Shown here in pieces: positions 47,686 to 55,580 of a stretch of 64,000 nt of DNA. Location: positions 436,016 through 500,015 of the forward strand of contig DCRZ01000006.1 of the NCBI GenBank assembly GCA_002325375.1, read 5' to 3'. Within the stretch, counting starts at the first letter, position 1. Each line of letters starts with the position of its first letter. This stretch comes from Rhodospirillaceae bacterium UBA1479 (GTDB taxonomy: Bacteria > Pseudomonadota > Alphaproteobacteria > Rhodospirillales > Casp-alpha2). The notes beneath the pieces were generated by a model. That model did no database searches. It saw only the letters and a program-made list of their open reading frames with translations, and was not told where the DNA came from. Made by a program: the position numbers and the translations under genes.

Positions 47686-48230
47686 TTGCCGGTCTCCTGG
47701 ATCGAGCGGATCAGCGGCAGGATTTCCTTTTCCAGCTTGTCGCCGACGATGGGGCCGACATGTTTGAAGCGGATGCGCCCCGTGCCGTCGACGATGAAGG
47801 TTTCCGGCACGCCGTAAACTCCCCAGTCGATGCCCACGCGCCCGCTTTCGTCCGCGCCCGTGGCCGTGTAATTGTCGCCCAGTTTATCGAGCCAGGCGCG
47901 CGCCGCCTGGGGCGTGTCCTTGTAGTTCAGGCCGTAGACGGGAACGATGCCCATCTTGGCCAGCTTGTTGATCTCGGGATGTTCGGCGCGGCAGGGCACG
48001 CACCAGCTGGCGAACACGTTGACCACGCTGACCCGGCCTTTTTTCAGATCGGCCGTGGCAAATCCCGGGGTCTTGCCGCCGGCCACGGGCGGCAGGGTGA
48101 ATTCCGGCGCCGGCTTGTCGATCAGGGCCGAGGGAATGATTTTCGGGTCCTTGGTCAGGCCGACCGCGAAATAAAGGGCGAGCACAAGGAACAGGCCGAG
48201 CGGCAGCAAATAGAGCAGGCGCGATTTCAT
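47682..48230 (-). CDS. ccmG: Thiol:disulfide interchange protein CcmG/DsbE
   Basis: Membrane-anchored thioredoxin that keeps the apocytochrome CxxCH reduced. 182 residues: anchor (about 5-24), then VVNVFASWCVPCRAEHPEINKLA with WCVPC (about 76-80) and cis-Pro region VYGVPETFIVDGTGRI. Length is normal. 10 bases after ccmF stop on the minus strand. Confidence 0.95.
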   Translation of the reverse strand: MKSRLLYLLPLGLFLVLALYFAVGLTKDPKIIPSALIDKPAPEFTLPPVAGGKTPGFATADLKKGRVSVVNVFASWCVPCRAEHPEINKLAKMGIVPVYGLNYKDTPQAARAWLDKLGDNYTATGADESGRVGIDWGVYGVPETFIVDGTGRIRFKHVGPIVGDKLEKEILPLIRSIQETGK

Positions 48231-48239
48231 GGCCTGTCC

Positions 48240-50234
48240 TTAGTCCGCGCCGGCGGTTTGGGCCACGGCGGCGCGCCGCGCCGGGGCGCCGACGCGGTGG
48301 CGGCGGTCCGACAGGCTGAGCGCCCCGCCCGCGATCATGATCATCAAACCACCCCACATCCAGGCGACCAGCGGGTTGAAATACAGCCGCGTGACGAAGC
48401 CGGGCTTGCCCTCGGGCGTGGTGCCGCGGTCGCCGATCACGGCATAGATGTCGCCCAGCAGGGTCGGCTCGATCCCGGCCTCGGTGGTCGGCTGGCCCGA
48501 GACGTTGTAGACGCGCTTTTCCGGGTCGAGGACGACCAGCACCCGCCCGCCCTTGGATACCGTGAAGTGACCCGCGGTGAAGGCATAGTTGGGGCCCTGG
48601 CCGTCTTGCGCGCCGTCGAAGCGGAATTCGTAACCGGCCAGCGTCACCGTATCGCCGGGCGCCATGACCTGGATGCTTTCCTTGACCCAGGCCCCGGCGC
48701 CGGTCATCCCGGCGATGGTCACGGCCAGGCCCAGATGGGCCAGGGTCATGCCCCAGGATGCGCGCGGCTGACGCGCCAGGCGGCCGAGGGCGCGGCCCAG
48801 GCCGTCCCGGCGCAGTCGCAAGCGTTCCGTCAGTTCAACCAGCGTGCCGACGGCAAGCCAGGCCGCCAAGGCCATGCCGACGATGCCCAGGAACGGGCCG
48901 TCGGTGACCAGGGCCCAGGCGCCGACGGCGGCCAGCAGGGCCGCCACCATGGCGGGCCACAGGCGGGTTACGGCGGCGCGCCAGTCGCCGCGTTTCCAAT
49001 TGAGCATGGGGCCGACCGCCATGACCACGATCATCGGCAGCATGATGGGGATGAACACGGCGTTGAAGAACGGTGGGCCGACCGAAACCTTGCCGCCGCC
49101 GACGGCGTCGAGCAGCAGGGGGTAGAGCGTGCCGAGCAGCACCACCGCCGTCGCCGTCGCCATGACCAGATTGTTGAACAGCAATCCGCCCTCGCGGCTG
49201 ATCGGCTGGAACAGGCCGGTGGAAATCAATTGCGGGCCGCGCCAGGCATAGAGGGCGAGCGAGCCGCCGATCACGATGATCAGCAGGATCAGGATGAACA
49301 CGCCGCGCGTCGGGTCCGTGGCGAAGGCATGAACCGAGGTCAGCACGCCCGAGCGCACCAGGAAGGTGCCGAGCAGACTCATGGAAAAGGTGATGATGGC
49401 GAGCAGGATGGTCCAACCCTTGAGCGTGTCGCGCTTTTCCACCACCGTCGCCGAATGCAGCAGGGCCGTGCCCGCCAGCCAGGGCATGAACGACGCGTTT
49501 TCGACCGGATCCCAGTACCACCAGCCGCCCCAGCCCAGTTCGTAATAAGCCCACCAGCTGCCCAATCCGATGCCGGCGGTCAGGAAGCACCAGGCGGCCA
49601 GGGTCCAGGGGCGCACCCAGCGCGCCCAGGCGGCGTCGACCCGGCCTTCGATCAGGGCGGCGATGGCGAAGGAAAAGGCCATGGAGAAACCGACATAGCC
49701 CAGGTAGAGCATGGGCGGATGGAAGGCCAGGCCCGGGTCCTGCAGCAGCGGGTTCAGATCGTTGCCGTTGATGGGGGCCGGGATCAGCCGTTCGAACGGG
49801 TTCGAGGTCAGCAAAATGAACAGATAGAAGCCGACGGCGATCAGCGCCTGGATCGACAGCACGCGGGCGCGCAAGCTGGGCGGCAGATTGGCGCCGAAGG
49901 CGGCGACGGCCGATCCGAACAGGGCCAGGATCAGCACCCACAGCAGCATCGAGCCCTCGTGGTTCCCCCAGACACCGGAAATCTTGTAGATCAGCGGTTT
50001 ATCGGTATGCGAGTTCTGGGCGACGTTGAGGACGGAAAAATCCGACGTGATGTAAAGGTTCATCAGGCAGCCGAAGGCGACGGCGACCAAAAGGAACTGC
50101 ATCAGGGCCGCCGGGCGGGCCACGGCCATCCATCCGGCATCGCCCCGATGGGCGCCGATCAGGGGCAGGGTGGCCTGCACGGCGGAAACGAACAGCGCCA
50201 GAATCAGCGCGAAATGGCCCAGTTCGGCGATCAT
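48240..50234 (-). CDS. ccmF: Cytochrome c heme lyase subunit CcmF
   Basis: Large heme-handling membrane protein, 664 residues, about 15 membrane segments. The tryptophan-rich heme-binding motif is WGGWWYWDPVENASFMPWL (about 229-247). Conserved His candidates include GVWGNHEGSMLLW near 90 and HSATVVEKRDTLKGW. The C-terminal periplasmic part holds the usual last loop. ATG 50234 overlaps the ccmE stop. Confidence 0.96.
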   Translation of the reverse strand: MIAELGHFALILALFVSAVQATLPLIGAHRGDAGWMAVARPAALMQFLLVAVAFGCLMNLYITSDFSVLNVAQNSHTDKPLIYKISGVWGNHEGSMLLWVLILALFGSAVAAFGANLPPSLRARVLSIQALIAVGFYLFILLTSNPFERLIPAPINGNDLNPLLQDPGLAFHPPMLYLGYVGFSMAFSFAIAALIEGRVDAAWARWVRPWTLAAWCFLTAGIGLGSWWAYYELGWGGWWYWDPVENASFMPWLAGTALLHSATVVEKRDTLKGWTILLAIITFSMSLLGTFLVRSGVLTSVHAFATDPTRGVFILILLIIVIGGSLALYAWRGPQLISTGLFQPISREGGLLFNNLVMATATAVVLLGTLYPLLLDAVGGGKVSVGPPFFNAVFIPIMLPMIVVMAVGPMLNWKRGDWRAAVTRLWPAMVAALLAAVGAWALVTDGPFLGIVGMALAAWLAVGTLVELTERLRLRRDGLGRALGRLARQPRASWGMTLAHLGLAVTIAGMTGAGAWVKESIQVMAPGDTVTLAGYEFRFDGAQDGQGPNYAFTAGHFTVSKGGRVLVVLDPEKRVYNVSGQPTTEAGIEPTLLGDIYAVIGDRGTTPEGKPGFVTRLYFNPLVAWMWGGLMIMIAGGALSLSDRRHRVGAPARRAAVAQTAGAD

Positions 50235-50701
50235 TTGGCGCTTTCCCCCTTGCTTGGGTGTTTCTGGTCCGACCCTTCCTGCCAGCGGCCGGATTTCTTC
50301 AGCGCGTCGGCCACCTCGGGCGGCATGTAATTTTCATCGTGCTTGGCCAGGACTTCCTCGGCCACGAACAGGCTGCCCTGCAGGCGGCCTTCGGTGACCA
50401 CGCCCTGCCCCTCGCGGAACAGATCGGGCAGGATGCCCCGGTAGGTCACGTCGATCACATTGGCCCCGTCGGTGATGCGGAAGGCGGTGACGGCACTGGC
50501 CTGTTTCTGCACGCTGCCTTCTTCGACCAGGCCGCCCAGGCGCACGCGGCGGTCGATCTTGACCTTGCCTTCGGCGATGTCGGTGGGGGAATGGAAGAAC
50601 ACGATACTGTCCTCGAACGCGGTCAGCACCAGGGCGGCGGCGACGCCCAGCAGGCCGAGCCCGATGGCGGCGAAGGTCAGGCGTTTATGCTTGCGCTTCA
50701 C
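50231..50701 (-). CDS. ccmE: Heme chaperone CcmE
   Basis: 156-residue periplasmic heme chaperone with an N-terminal anchor (about 8-27). The heme-attaching His and following Tyr are in AKHDENYMPPEVAD (about 118-131; HxxxY). OB-fold strands VRLGGLVEEGSVQKQAS and VIDVTYRGILPDLFREGQGVVTEG are normal. GTG start at 50701 overlaps the ccmD stop (GTGA). Confidence 0.95.
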   Translation of the reverse strand: MKRKHKRLTFAAIGLGLLGVAAALVLTAFEDSIVFFHSPTDIAEGKVKIDRRVRLGGLVEEGSVQKQASAVTAFRITDGANVIDVTYRGILPDLFREGQGVVTEGRLQGSLFVAEEVLAKHDENYMPPEVADALKKSGRWQEGSDQKHPSKGESAK

Positions 50702-50907
50702 GGCCGGGCCGCTCCGTCGTCCGTGGGGCGCGCGCGCCGGGCGCGGGGGGCATCGCCTTCCAATTGGGCCAGCTCACGTTCGGCGGCCTTGAGACCGCGC
50801 AGGCTGAGCCACAGCAGGACCGCCAGCACGGCGATGACGGCACCGTAGCTGGGCCAGATGAAGCCCGCGTAGCCGCCCATGTCGAGGAATTCGCTGATCT
50901 TGGTCAT
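50698..50907 (-). CDS. ccmD: Heme exporter protein CcmD
   Basis: 69-residue membrane peptide. FLDMGGYAGFIWPSYGAVIAVLAVLLWLSLRGLKAAEREL shows one membrane segment with the family's GGYAxFIWPSYG pattern. A basic/acidic tail follows. It sets the CcmE release step from the CcmABC heme complex. It is separated from ccmC by 161 bases, so it may start its own transcript. Confidence 0.9.
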   Translation of the reverse strand: MTKISEFLDMGGYAGFIWPSYGAVIAVLAVLLWLSLRGLKAAERELAQLEGDAPRARRARPTDDGAARP

Positions 50908-51068
50908 GGTGCTGGAAAGGGGCCCTCTGATTACGGCATTTATGTGGTGGCTGTGTGCCGGATTGGCAACGCCGGCATCATATCCCCGATCCCGGCGCCG
51001 TCTTTGATATTGGTCAGTTTAGCGGCCCATGCTTTCGGAGCAAGGTTGCAATTTATTGAATATGTTTT

Positions 51069-51800
51069 TCACGCCCCGGCTTCCTCTGCCTGGATCTGGC
51101 GCCGCGCGCGCAGACGGGTTTCCGTCAACTCGCGGCGCATGCGCAGCATCAGCACCCAAAGATAATAGGTCGTGAACGCCCCGATCATCAGGAACAGGGG
51201 CCACAGCATGTCGGGATGAATGGTCGGCCCGTCCATGCGCACGATGGAGGCCGGCTGATGCAGGGTGTTCCACCAGTCGACGGAAAACTTGATGATCGGC
51301 ACGTTGACCAGGCCGACCATGGCCAGGATCGCCGATGCCTTGGACCCCCGCTGCGGATCGTCGAAAGCGCTGTTGAGCGCCATGTAGCCGAGATAAAGGA
51401 AGAACAGCACCAGGACCGAGGTCAGGCGCGCGTCCCAGACCCACCAGGCGCCCCACATGGGCTTGCCCCAAAGCGAGCCGGTCAGGAGCGCCAGGAAGGT
51501 GAAGCAGGCGCCGATGGGCGCCGTCGCCCGGGCCGCCACGTCGGCCACCGGATGTTTCCAGATCAGCCCCACGGCGGCGGAAATCGCCAGGCCCATATAG
51601 CAGAACAGGGCCATCCAGGCCGCCGGGACATGCACGTACATGATGCGCACGGTCTCGCCCTGCTGATAGTCGGCGGGCGAGGCGAACAGGCCGAGGTAAA
51701 GCCCGGCCGCCGCCAGCACGATGGTCGCCCCGGCCAGCCAGGGGCTGAGCACCGTGGCCAATTTCATAAAGCGGCGCGGATTGGCGAAGTAATTGAACAT
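51069..51800 (-). CDS. ccmC: Heme exporter protein CcmC
   Basis: Six-segment membrane protein that presents heme to CcmE, 243 residues. The WWD-type motif is WGKPMWGAWWVWDARLTSVL (about 126-145), flanked by His in VHVPAAWMALF and IHPDMLW. Ends with a basic tail. 28 bases after ccmB. An internal region 50908-51068 after its stop has no gene. Confidence 0.95.
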   Translation of the reverse strand: MFNYFANPRRFMKLATVLSPWLAGATIVLAAAGLYLGLFASPADYQQGETVRIMYVHVPAAWMALFCYMGLAISAAVGLIWKHPVADVAARATAPIGACFTFLALLTGSLWGKPMWGAWWVWDARLTSVLVLFFLYLGYMALNSAFDDPQRGSKASAILAMVGLVNVPIIKFSVDWWNTLHQPASIVRMDGPTIHPDMLWPLFLMIGAFTTYYLWVLMLRMRRELTETRLRARRQIQAEEAGA

Positions 51801-51828
51801 GGCCGGGAAGCTACCCTCTTCGAAAAAT

Positions 51829-52494
51829 TTATTCCAGCGCTTGGCGCAGGCCGGCGGCGGCCCCCCAGGGACAAAGCGCCAGGGCGCCGGCGAAGATCGC
51901 GCCCAGCAGCAGCAGGGGCGCCCTGGCCGGGAACCCGCCGATGGCGGCCTCGACCGCGCCGACGCCGAAGATCAGCACGGGTATGAACAGCGGCAGGATC
52001 AACAGCGCCAACAGCACCCCGCCGCGGCGCGAACCCAGGATCAGGGCCGCCCCCACGGCGCCGATCAGGCTGAGCGTCGGTGTCCCCAGCAACAGGGCGA
52101 GCAACAGCAGGCCGAAGCCGTCCGCCGGCATGTTCAGCAGCACCGCCAGCACGGGCGCGGCGACGATCAGCGGCAGGCCGGTGATCAGCCAATGGGCCAG
52201 CACCTTGGCCAGCACGACGACCTCCAAGGCCGGCGGGCTGAGGGCCAGAAGTTCCAGCGAGCCGTCCTCGAAATCCGCATGAAACAGGCGTTCCAGCGAC
52301 AGCAGCACCGACAGCAGGGCCGCGACCCACAGCACCCCGGGGGCGATGCGCGCCAGCACGTTGGGCTCCGGCCCGACGCCCAAGGGGAACAGCACCACGG
52401 CGATGACGAAGAACATGACGACCATGGCGCTGTCCATGCCCTGACGCAGGGCCAGGCGCAGGTCGCGCATCAGGATGGCGCGGAAGCCGGTCAT
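51829..52494 (-). CDS. ccmB: Heme exporter protein CcmB
   Basis: Membrane subunit of the CcmAB ABC transporter, 221 residues with six predicted segments. Start GFRAILMRDLRLALRQGMDSAMVVMFFVIAVVLFPLGVGPEPN and LLSLERLFHADFEDGSLELL are family-typical. ATG overlaps the ccmA stop by 4 bases. Open frame continues upstream into ccmA and is not real. Confidence 0.94.
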   Translation of the reverse strand: MTGFRAILMRDLRLALRQGMDSAMVVMFFVIAVVLFPLGVGPEPNVLARIAPGVLWVAALLSVLLSLERLFHADFEDGSLELLALSPPALEVVVLAKVLAHWLITGLPLIVAAPVLAVLLNMPADGFGLLLLALLLGTPTLSLIGAVGAALILGSRRGGVLLALLILPLFIPVLIFGVGAVEAAIGGFPARAPLLLLGAIFAGALALCPWGAAAGLRQALE

Positions 52495-53144
52495 GCAGCG
52501 GTGTCCGCGTCGACCGACAGGCGGGCGGCGAAACCGGAAAGGTCCAGATTGTCGGCGTCCTTCAGCCCCAAATCCGAATGGGTCGAGACCACGGCCATGC
52601 CGCCGGCGTCGCGGTGGCGCTGGATCAGGGCGCGCAGGCGGTCGGTGGTCTCGGCGTCCAGCGCCGTCGCCGGTTCGTCCAGCAGCCAGATGGCGGCCGG
52701 GGCCAGCGCCAGGCGGGCCAGGTTCAAGCGCCGTTTCTGCCCGGCCGAAAGAAACCGCGCCGGCAGGTCGGAAAGATGCCCGATGCCGAGCGCATCCAGC
52801 GCCGGGGCCACCGCCGTATCGGGATCGCCGCCCATCAGCCCGGCCCAGAAGGCCAAATTCTCCGCCGCCGTCAGGGCCGGCTTCACCGCATCCAGATGGC
52901 CGAGATAGCGCAGCCGCAGGCGGTGGGCGTCGGGGTCGTCGGAAATGGCCTGGCCGTTCCAGGACAGGCTGCCCGCCGCCGGCGGCAACAGCCCCGCCAT
53001 GAGCCTGAGCAGCGACGACTTGCCGGAGCCGTTGGGCCCCGTCAGCACCAGCGCCCCGCCGCTTTCGATTTGGAACGCCAAGCCCCGGAACACGGGCCGC
53101 GCACTGCGCAGACAGTCCAGCGATATGCCTTCGAAACGGTTCAC
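52491..53144 (-). CDS. ccmA: Heme exporter ATPase CcmA
   Basis: ABC ATPase, 217 residues. Walker A TGPNGSGKSSLLRLMAG (about 36-52), signature LSAGQKRRLNLARL (about 132-145), Walker B IWLLDEPATALD and H-loop STHSDLG. First gene of a ccmABC group; ccmD-I follow on the same strand. Upstream DNA 53145-53243 should hold its promoter. Confidence 0.96.
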   Translation of the reverse strand: MNRFEGISLDCLRSARPVFRGLAFQIESGGALVLTGPNGSGKSSLLRLMAGLLPPAAGSLSWNGQAISDDPDAHRLRLRYLGHLDAVKPALTAAENLAFWAGLMGGDPDTAVAPALDALGIGHLSDLPARFLSAGQKRRLNLARLALAPAAIWLLDEPATALDAETTDRLRALIQRHRDAGGMAVVSTHSDLGLKDADNLDLSGFAARLSVDADTAA

Positions 53145-53243
53145 GGGGATGACGGTCCTGTCCTGCCGGGCGGGCGTGCCTCTCGATCATAGATACCCCG
53201 GACAGGCGCGTGAATACAGGGGCCTCTGGCCGGGCCGGCGACG

Positions 53244-53278
53244 AAAAAAAGCCGGGCTCTTGGGGAGAGCCCGGCTTT
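53244..53278 (-). terminator. Intrinsic terminator of the sRNA candidate
   Basis: A perfect 13-pair stem (53248-53260 with 53266-53278), loop CCCCA on the minus strand, followed by seven T from 53250 to 53244. This is the best Rho-independent terminator in the window. No protein gene ends on this strand just before it, which points to a non-coding transcript. Confidence 0.85.
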
Positions 53279-53371
53279 AAGTTCGGCTGGTGCCGATTAA
53301 GGGGACCAGAGAGGGGGGTCTCTGGTTAATAGACGAGGAGGTCTATGGTTCCTATTTAGCCCCCGGATTGG
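53244..53371 (-). ncRNA. Candidate trans-acting small RNA with anti-Shine-Dalgarno loops
   Basis: Read on the minus strand, four hairpins are laid end to end. A CCCC/GGGG stem lies near 53373-53360. ATAGAC/GTCTAT (53346-53329) has the loop CTCCTC. ACCAGAGA/TCTCTGGT (53326-53305) has the loop CCCCCC. The terminator is a perfect 13-pair stem AAAGCCGGGCTCT/AGAGCCCGGCTTT (53278-53248), with 7 T extending from its arm to 53244. A -10-like CATAAT (53383-53378) fits a start near 53371, but no good -35 is seen. Pyrimidine loops complementary to ribosome-binding sites, plus an intrinsic terminator, are the plan of the alphaproteobacterial cuckoo-type (CCUCCUC-loop) sRNAs. Class assignment is from memory and was not checked by search. 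Confidence 0.65.
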
Positions 53372-53469
53372 GGCGAGATTATGTCCCCAATGTGATCTTT
53401 TCTTGTGCCCGCCAAATGCTTGAGATTCCGGGCTTTTCCGGGGGGCGCCTTGGCGATATCCTGATCTCC

Positions 53470-54144
53470 ATGGCAAAACCGCGCCAGTTTGGGGGGCTTC
53501 GCGCCGCCCCGGTCCTGCTGTTGCTGCTGTTCCTGGCGCCCCTGTTCGCGCGCCCGGCGCTGTCGGCGGAGCGCGATGACGCGGCCTTGGTCGCGGCCTT
53601 GCGGGCGGGCGGCCATGTCCTCTATTTCCGTCATTCGGCCACGGATTGGGCCCAGAACGACCAGGTGCGACAGGCCGGGGATTGGCAAAGCTGCGACGGG
53701 GCCAAGATGCGCCAATTGTCGGACACGGGACGGATGACGGCGCAGCTGATCGGCCTGGCCATCCGCACCCTCGCCATTCCCGTGGGCGAGGTGCTGTCCT
53801 CGGAATACTGCCGCGCGGCGGAAACGGCCCGCCTGATGGGCCTGGGCGATGTGCGCACGACGACGGAAATCATGAACCTTAGGTCCCAGGAATACGTCGG
53901 CGGCCATGACGCGGCGGTAAAAAACGTCCGCACCCTCCTGGCCCGCCCGCCGGCGCCCGCCACCAACCGCATCATGGTCGGCCACGGCAACCTGATGCGC
54001 GCGGCGACCGGCCAGTACACGGACGAGGCCGGGGCCGTGGTGGTCCGCCCCGACCCCGGATCGGACCTGGGCTTCGCGTTCGTCGCCCTGGTTACGCCGC
54101 AGGGCTGGCTGCGGCAGGCGGAGGCGTTTGGTGGGGGGAAGTGA
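53470..54144 (+). CDS. Exported histidine phosphatase family protein
   Basis: 224-residue periplasmic phosphatase-type protein. Signal peptide AAPVLLLLLFLAPLFARPALSA (cut about 33) then LYFRHSATDW (catalytic His in RHS, variant of RHG), SSEYCRAAETARLMG (second Arg) and MVGHGNLMRAATG (second His). The frame is open upstream to 53290, but that part overlies the sRNA region, and ATG 53470 fits the signal peptide. Substrate unknown; many members in this branch are uncharacterised. Confidence 0.85.
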   Translation: MAKPRQFGGLRAAPVLLLLLFLAPLFARPALSAERDDAALVAALRAGGHVLYFRHSATDWAQNDQVRQAGDWQSCDGAKMRQLSDTGRMTAQLIGLAIRTLAIPVGEVLSSEYCRAAETARLMGLGDVRTTTEIMNLRSQEYVGGHDAAVKNVRTLLARPPAPATNRIMVGHGNLMRAATGQYTDEAGAVVVRPDPGSDLGFAFVALVTPQGWLRQAEAFGGGK

Positions 54145-54150
54145 GGTTTG

Positions 54151-54175
54151 CTTATGACCCAAGGCGGACATGGCC
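54151..54175 (-). repeat. GTCCGC-type dispersed repeat, left copy
   Basis: On the minus strand it reads ATGTCCGCCTTGGGTCATAAG. Its translation starts MSALGHKQT, a phrase I recall as a common false-ORF signature produced by a dispersed intergenic repeat in alphaproteobacteria. It flanks the AT-richer insert on the left. The identification as a known repeat is from memory. Confidence 0.5.
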
Positions 54176-54213
54176 ATTAGTAGCTCTTTGCGCTTGCGTC
54201 TATAGGGGAGACT

Positions 54214-55485
54214 TCAACGAAGATTTCGAATTTCCTCGTCAGAGACAAAACGCAATTTCACACTAAAGAGGTTTTCGACCGTCACCGGCACTTTCGCTGA
54301 ATATTCTTTTACGGCTCCGGGTTGCAACATCAAGCCACCGGTATCAACCAAACGAGAAGCGATCACTTTCTTGCTCTTGGAAATGAAATCCAGAACGGTT
54401 GAAGGGACCTGCAACGATTTATCTGAAAAATTTCGTATTCGCCAACTAAGACTGAAGGTACGTTTTCCTGTCTCTCGGTATTCGCCATACTTCACATCTC
54501 GGAATTCCAGCCCGTTTCCAAAATCCGGCACCAAAGACTTCCGAACTTCCTTCTCTAAAAAATCTACGAGGCCCTTGCCCTTCTCACTTTCCATAACGCT
54601 TGGGAGCATCAAGCTATGGCCGATGACATATCCGCCATAGGACGAACCATCGGCTTGCACGCTTCCCTTGAACTTGATTTTTCTTTCCCATTGCCCCGTG
54701 CGAACAACCCATTCTTGAGTGAAAGTTCCGGTGACGTTTCGGTGTGTTCCACAGTTGAGAGCTAGTTCTCCAGATACTCTGTAACGGGCGCCCGAATCTA
54801 TCTTTTGATATTCGCTGACTGTCCTATGCCCCTCACAAATAGGGCGGCCGTCACGTTCATAGATACCTGCTGATGCGACCTTGGGAGCCTTCCCATACAG
54901 TTTGCTTAGATCGGATAGAATCAAGCGTGATCTAATTTGTTGATCCTGCGAATAGATGACCCCCCTTGAGTCAGCTTGCGCTGGGACTGCTTCTGTAAGG
55001 ATTCCGCGTTGAGGGTCGCTAAACCAAAGCTCATCTGGATAGATGAATAAGTATTTTTCGAAGCCTATCACTCTAAATCGGCAACCATCTTTGGGAGGCG
55101 AAAGCTTCTTCTTGAGGTAGTTCAGAGCCTCAAGCCCGCTCAGGTCCGGGACTTTTCCGTCGATTACAACTGCACGTTCAGTTAGAGCCATAAAACAGAA
55201 GAAAGGCTCAGCAACGATCAGGACCGTTGCTTTTCCTGAGGTCCATTCCTCAGCAATTTGGGAACCAGTTAGAAACGGAATTTTTCCGGGCTCGATGGGC
55301 CAGCTAATACTCGCTGAGGTCTTTATTGCATCATCTATCTGCGTAGCTAGATCAATGCTCTCGTGCAAATAAATGGGACTGCTTGGCGTATAAACGATTT
55401 CCCGAGCGTGAACTTTGCAAAGAAGCCCAGTCAGCACGACAAGCACAACAAACAAAGCCCGAAATATAGAACCCTGCTTAGCCAA
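54214..55485 (-). CDS. Exported protein of unknown function, AT-richer insert
   Basis: Not recognised. 423 residues with a signal peptide (IFRALFVVLVVLTGLLCKVHA). Mature part is beta-rich with paired Cys (PFFCFMALTE, KDGCRFRV, RPICEGHR, LNCGTHR). It contains GTFTQEWVVRTGQWERKIKFKGS and a C-terminal part with a STVLDFISKSKKVIASRLVDTGG pattern typical of beta-sandwich folds. Codon use is clearly more AT-rich than all neighbours and the six-frame pattern lacks the long antisense shadows of the rest. It is bracketed by two related repeats, so recent gain is likely. Confidence 0.7.
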   Translation of the reverse strand: MAKQGSIFRALFVVLVVLTGLLCKVHAREIVYTPSSPIYLHESIDLATQIDDAIKTSASISWPIEPGKIPFLTGSQIAEEWTSGKATVLIVAEPFFCFMALTERAVVIDGKVPDLSGLEALNYLKKKLSPPKDGCRFRVIGFEKYLFIYPDELWFSDPQRGILTEAVPAQADSRGVIYSQDQQIRSRLILSDLSKLYGKAPKVASAGIYERDGRPICEGHRTVSEYQKIDSGARYRVSGELALNCGTHRNVTGTFTQEWVVRTGQWERKIKFKGSVQADGSSYGGYVIGHSLMLPSVMESEKGKGLVDFLEKEVRKSLVPDFGNGLEFRDVKYGEYRETGKRTFSLSWRIRNFSDKSLQVPSTVLDFISKSKKVIASRLVDTGGLMLQPGAVKEYSAKVPVTVENLFSVKLRFVSDEEIRNLR

Positions 55486-55540
55486 ACCAAATCTCCCCCC
55501 TCACGCGTGATGCTAGGGTAGTTGCTTGACCGACGAACCT

Positions 55541-55575
55541 CAATGTCCGCTTCTGGCTACAAGCGGACAATCCCA
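55541..55575 (+). repeat. GTCCGC-type dispersed repeat, right copy
   Basis: AATGTCCGC then TTCTGGCTACAA then GCGGACAAT. The arms TGTCCGC (55544-55550) and GCGGACA (55563-55569) are inverted repeats. Its left half matches the copy at 54151-54175 in opposite orientation. It forms the right edge of the AT-richer insert. Confidence 0.55.
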
Positions 55576-55580
55576 ACAAC

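Noticed and set aside
47760..50330. 856-codon plus-strand open frame opposite ccmE-ccmG
   Set aside because: Antisense shadow of ccmF and neighbours; rich in His/Gln/Gly/Asp without any domain pattern.
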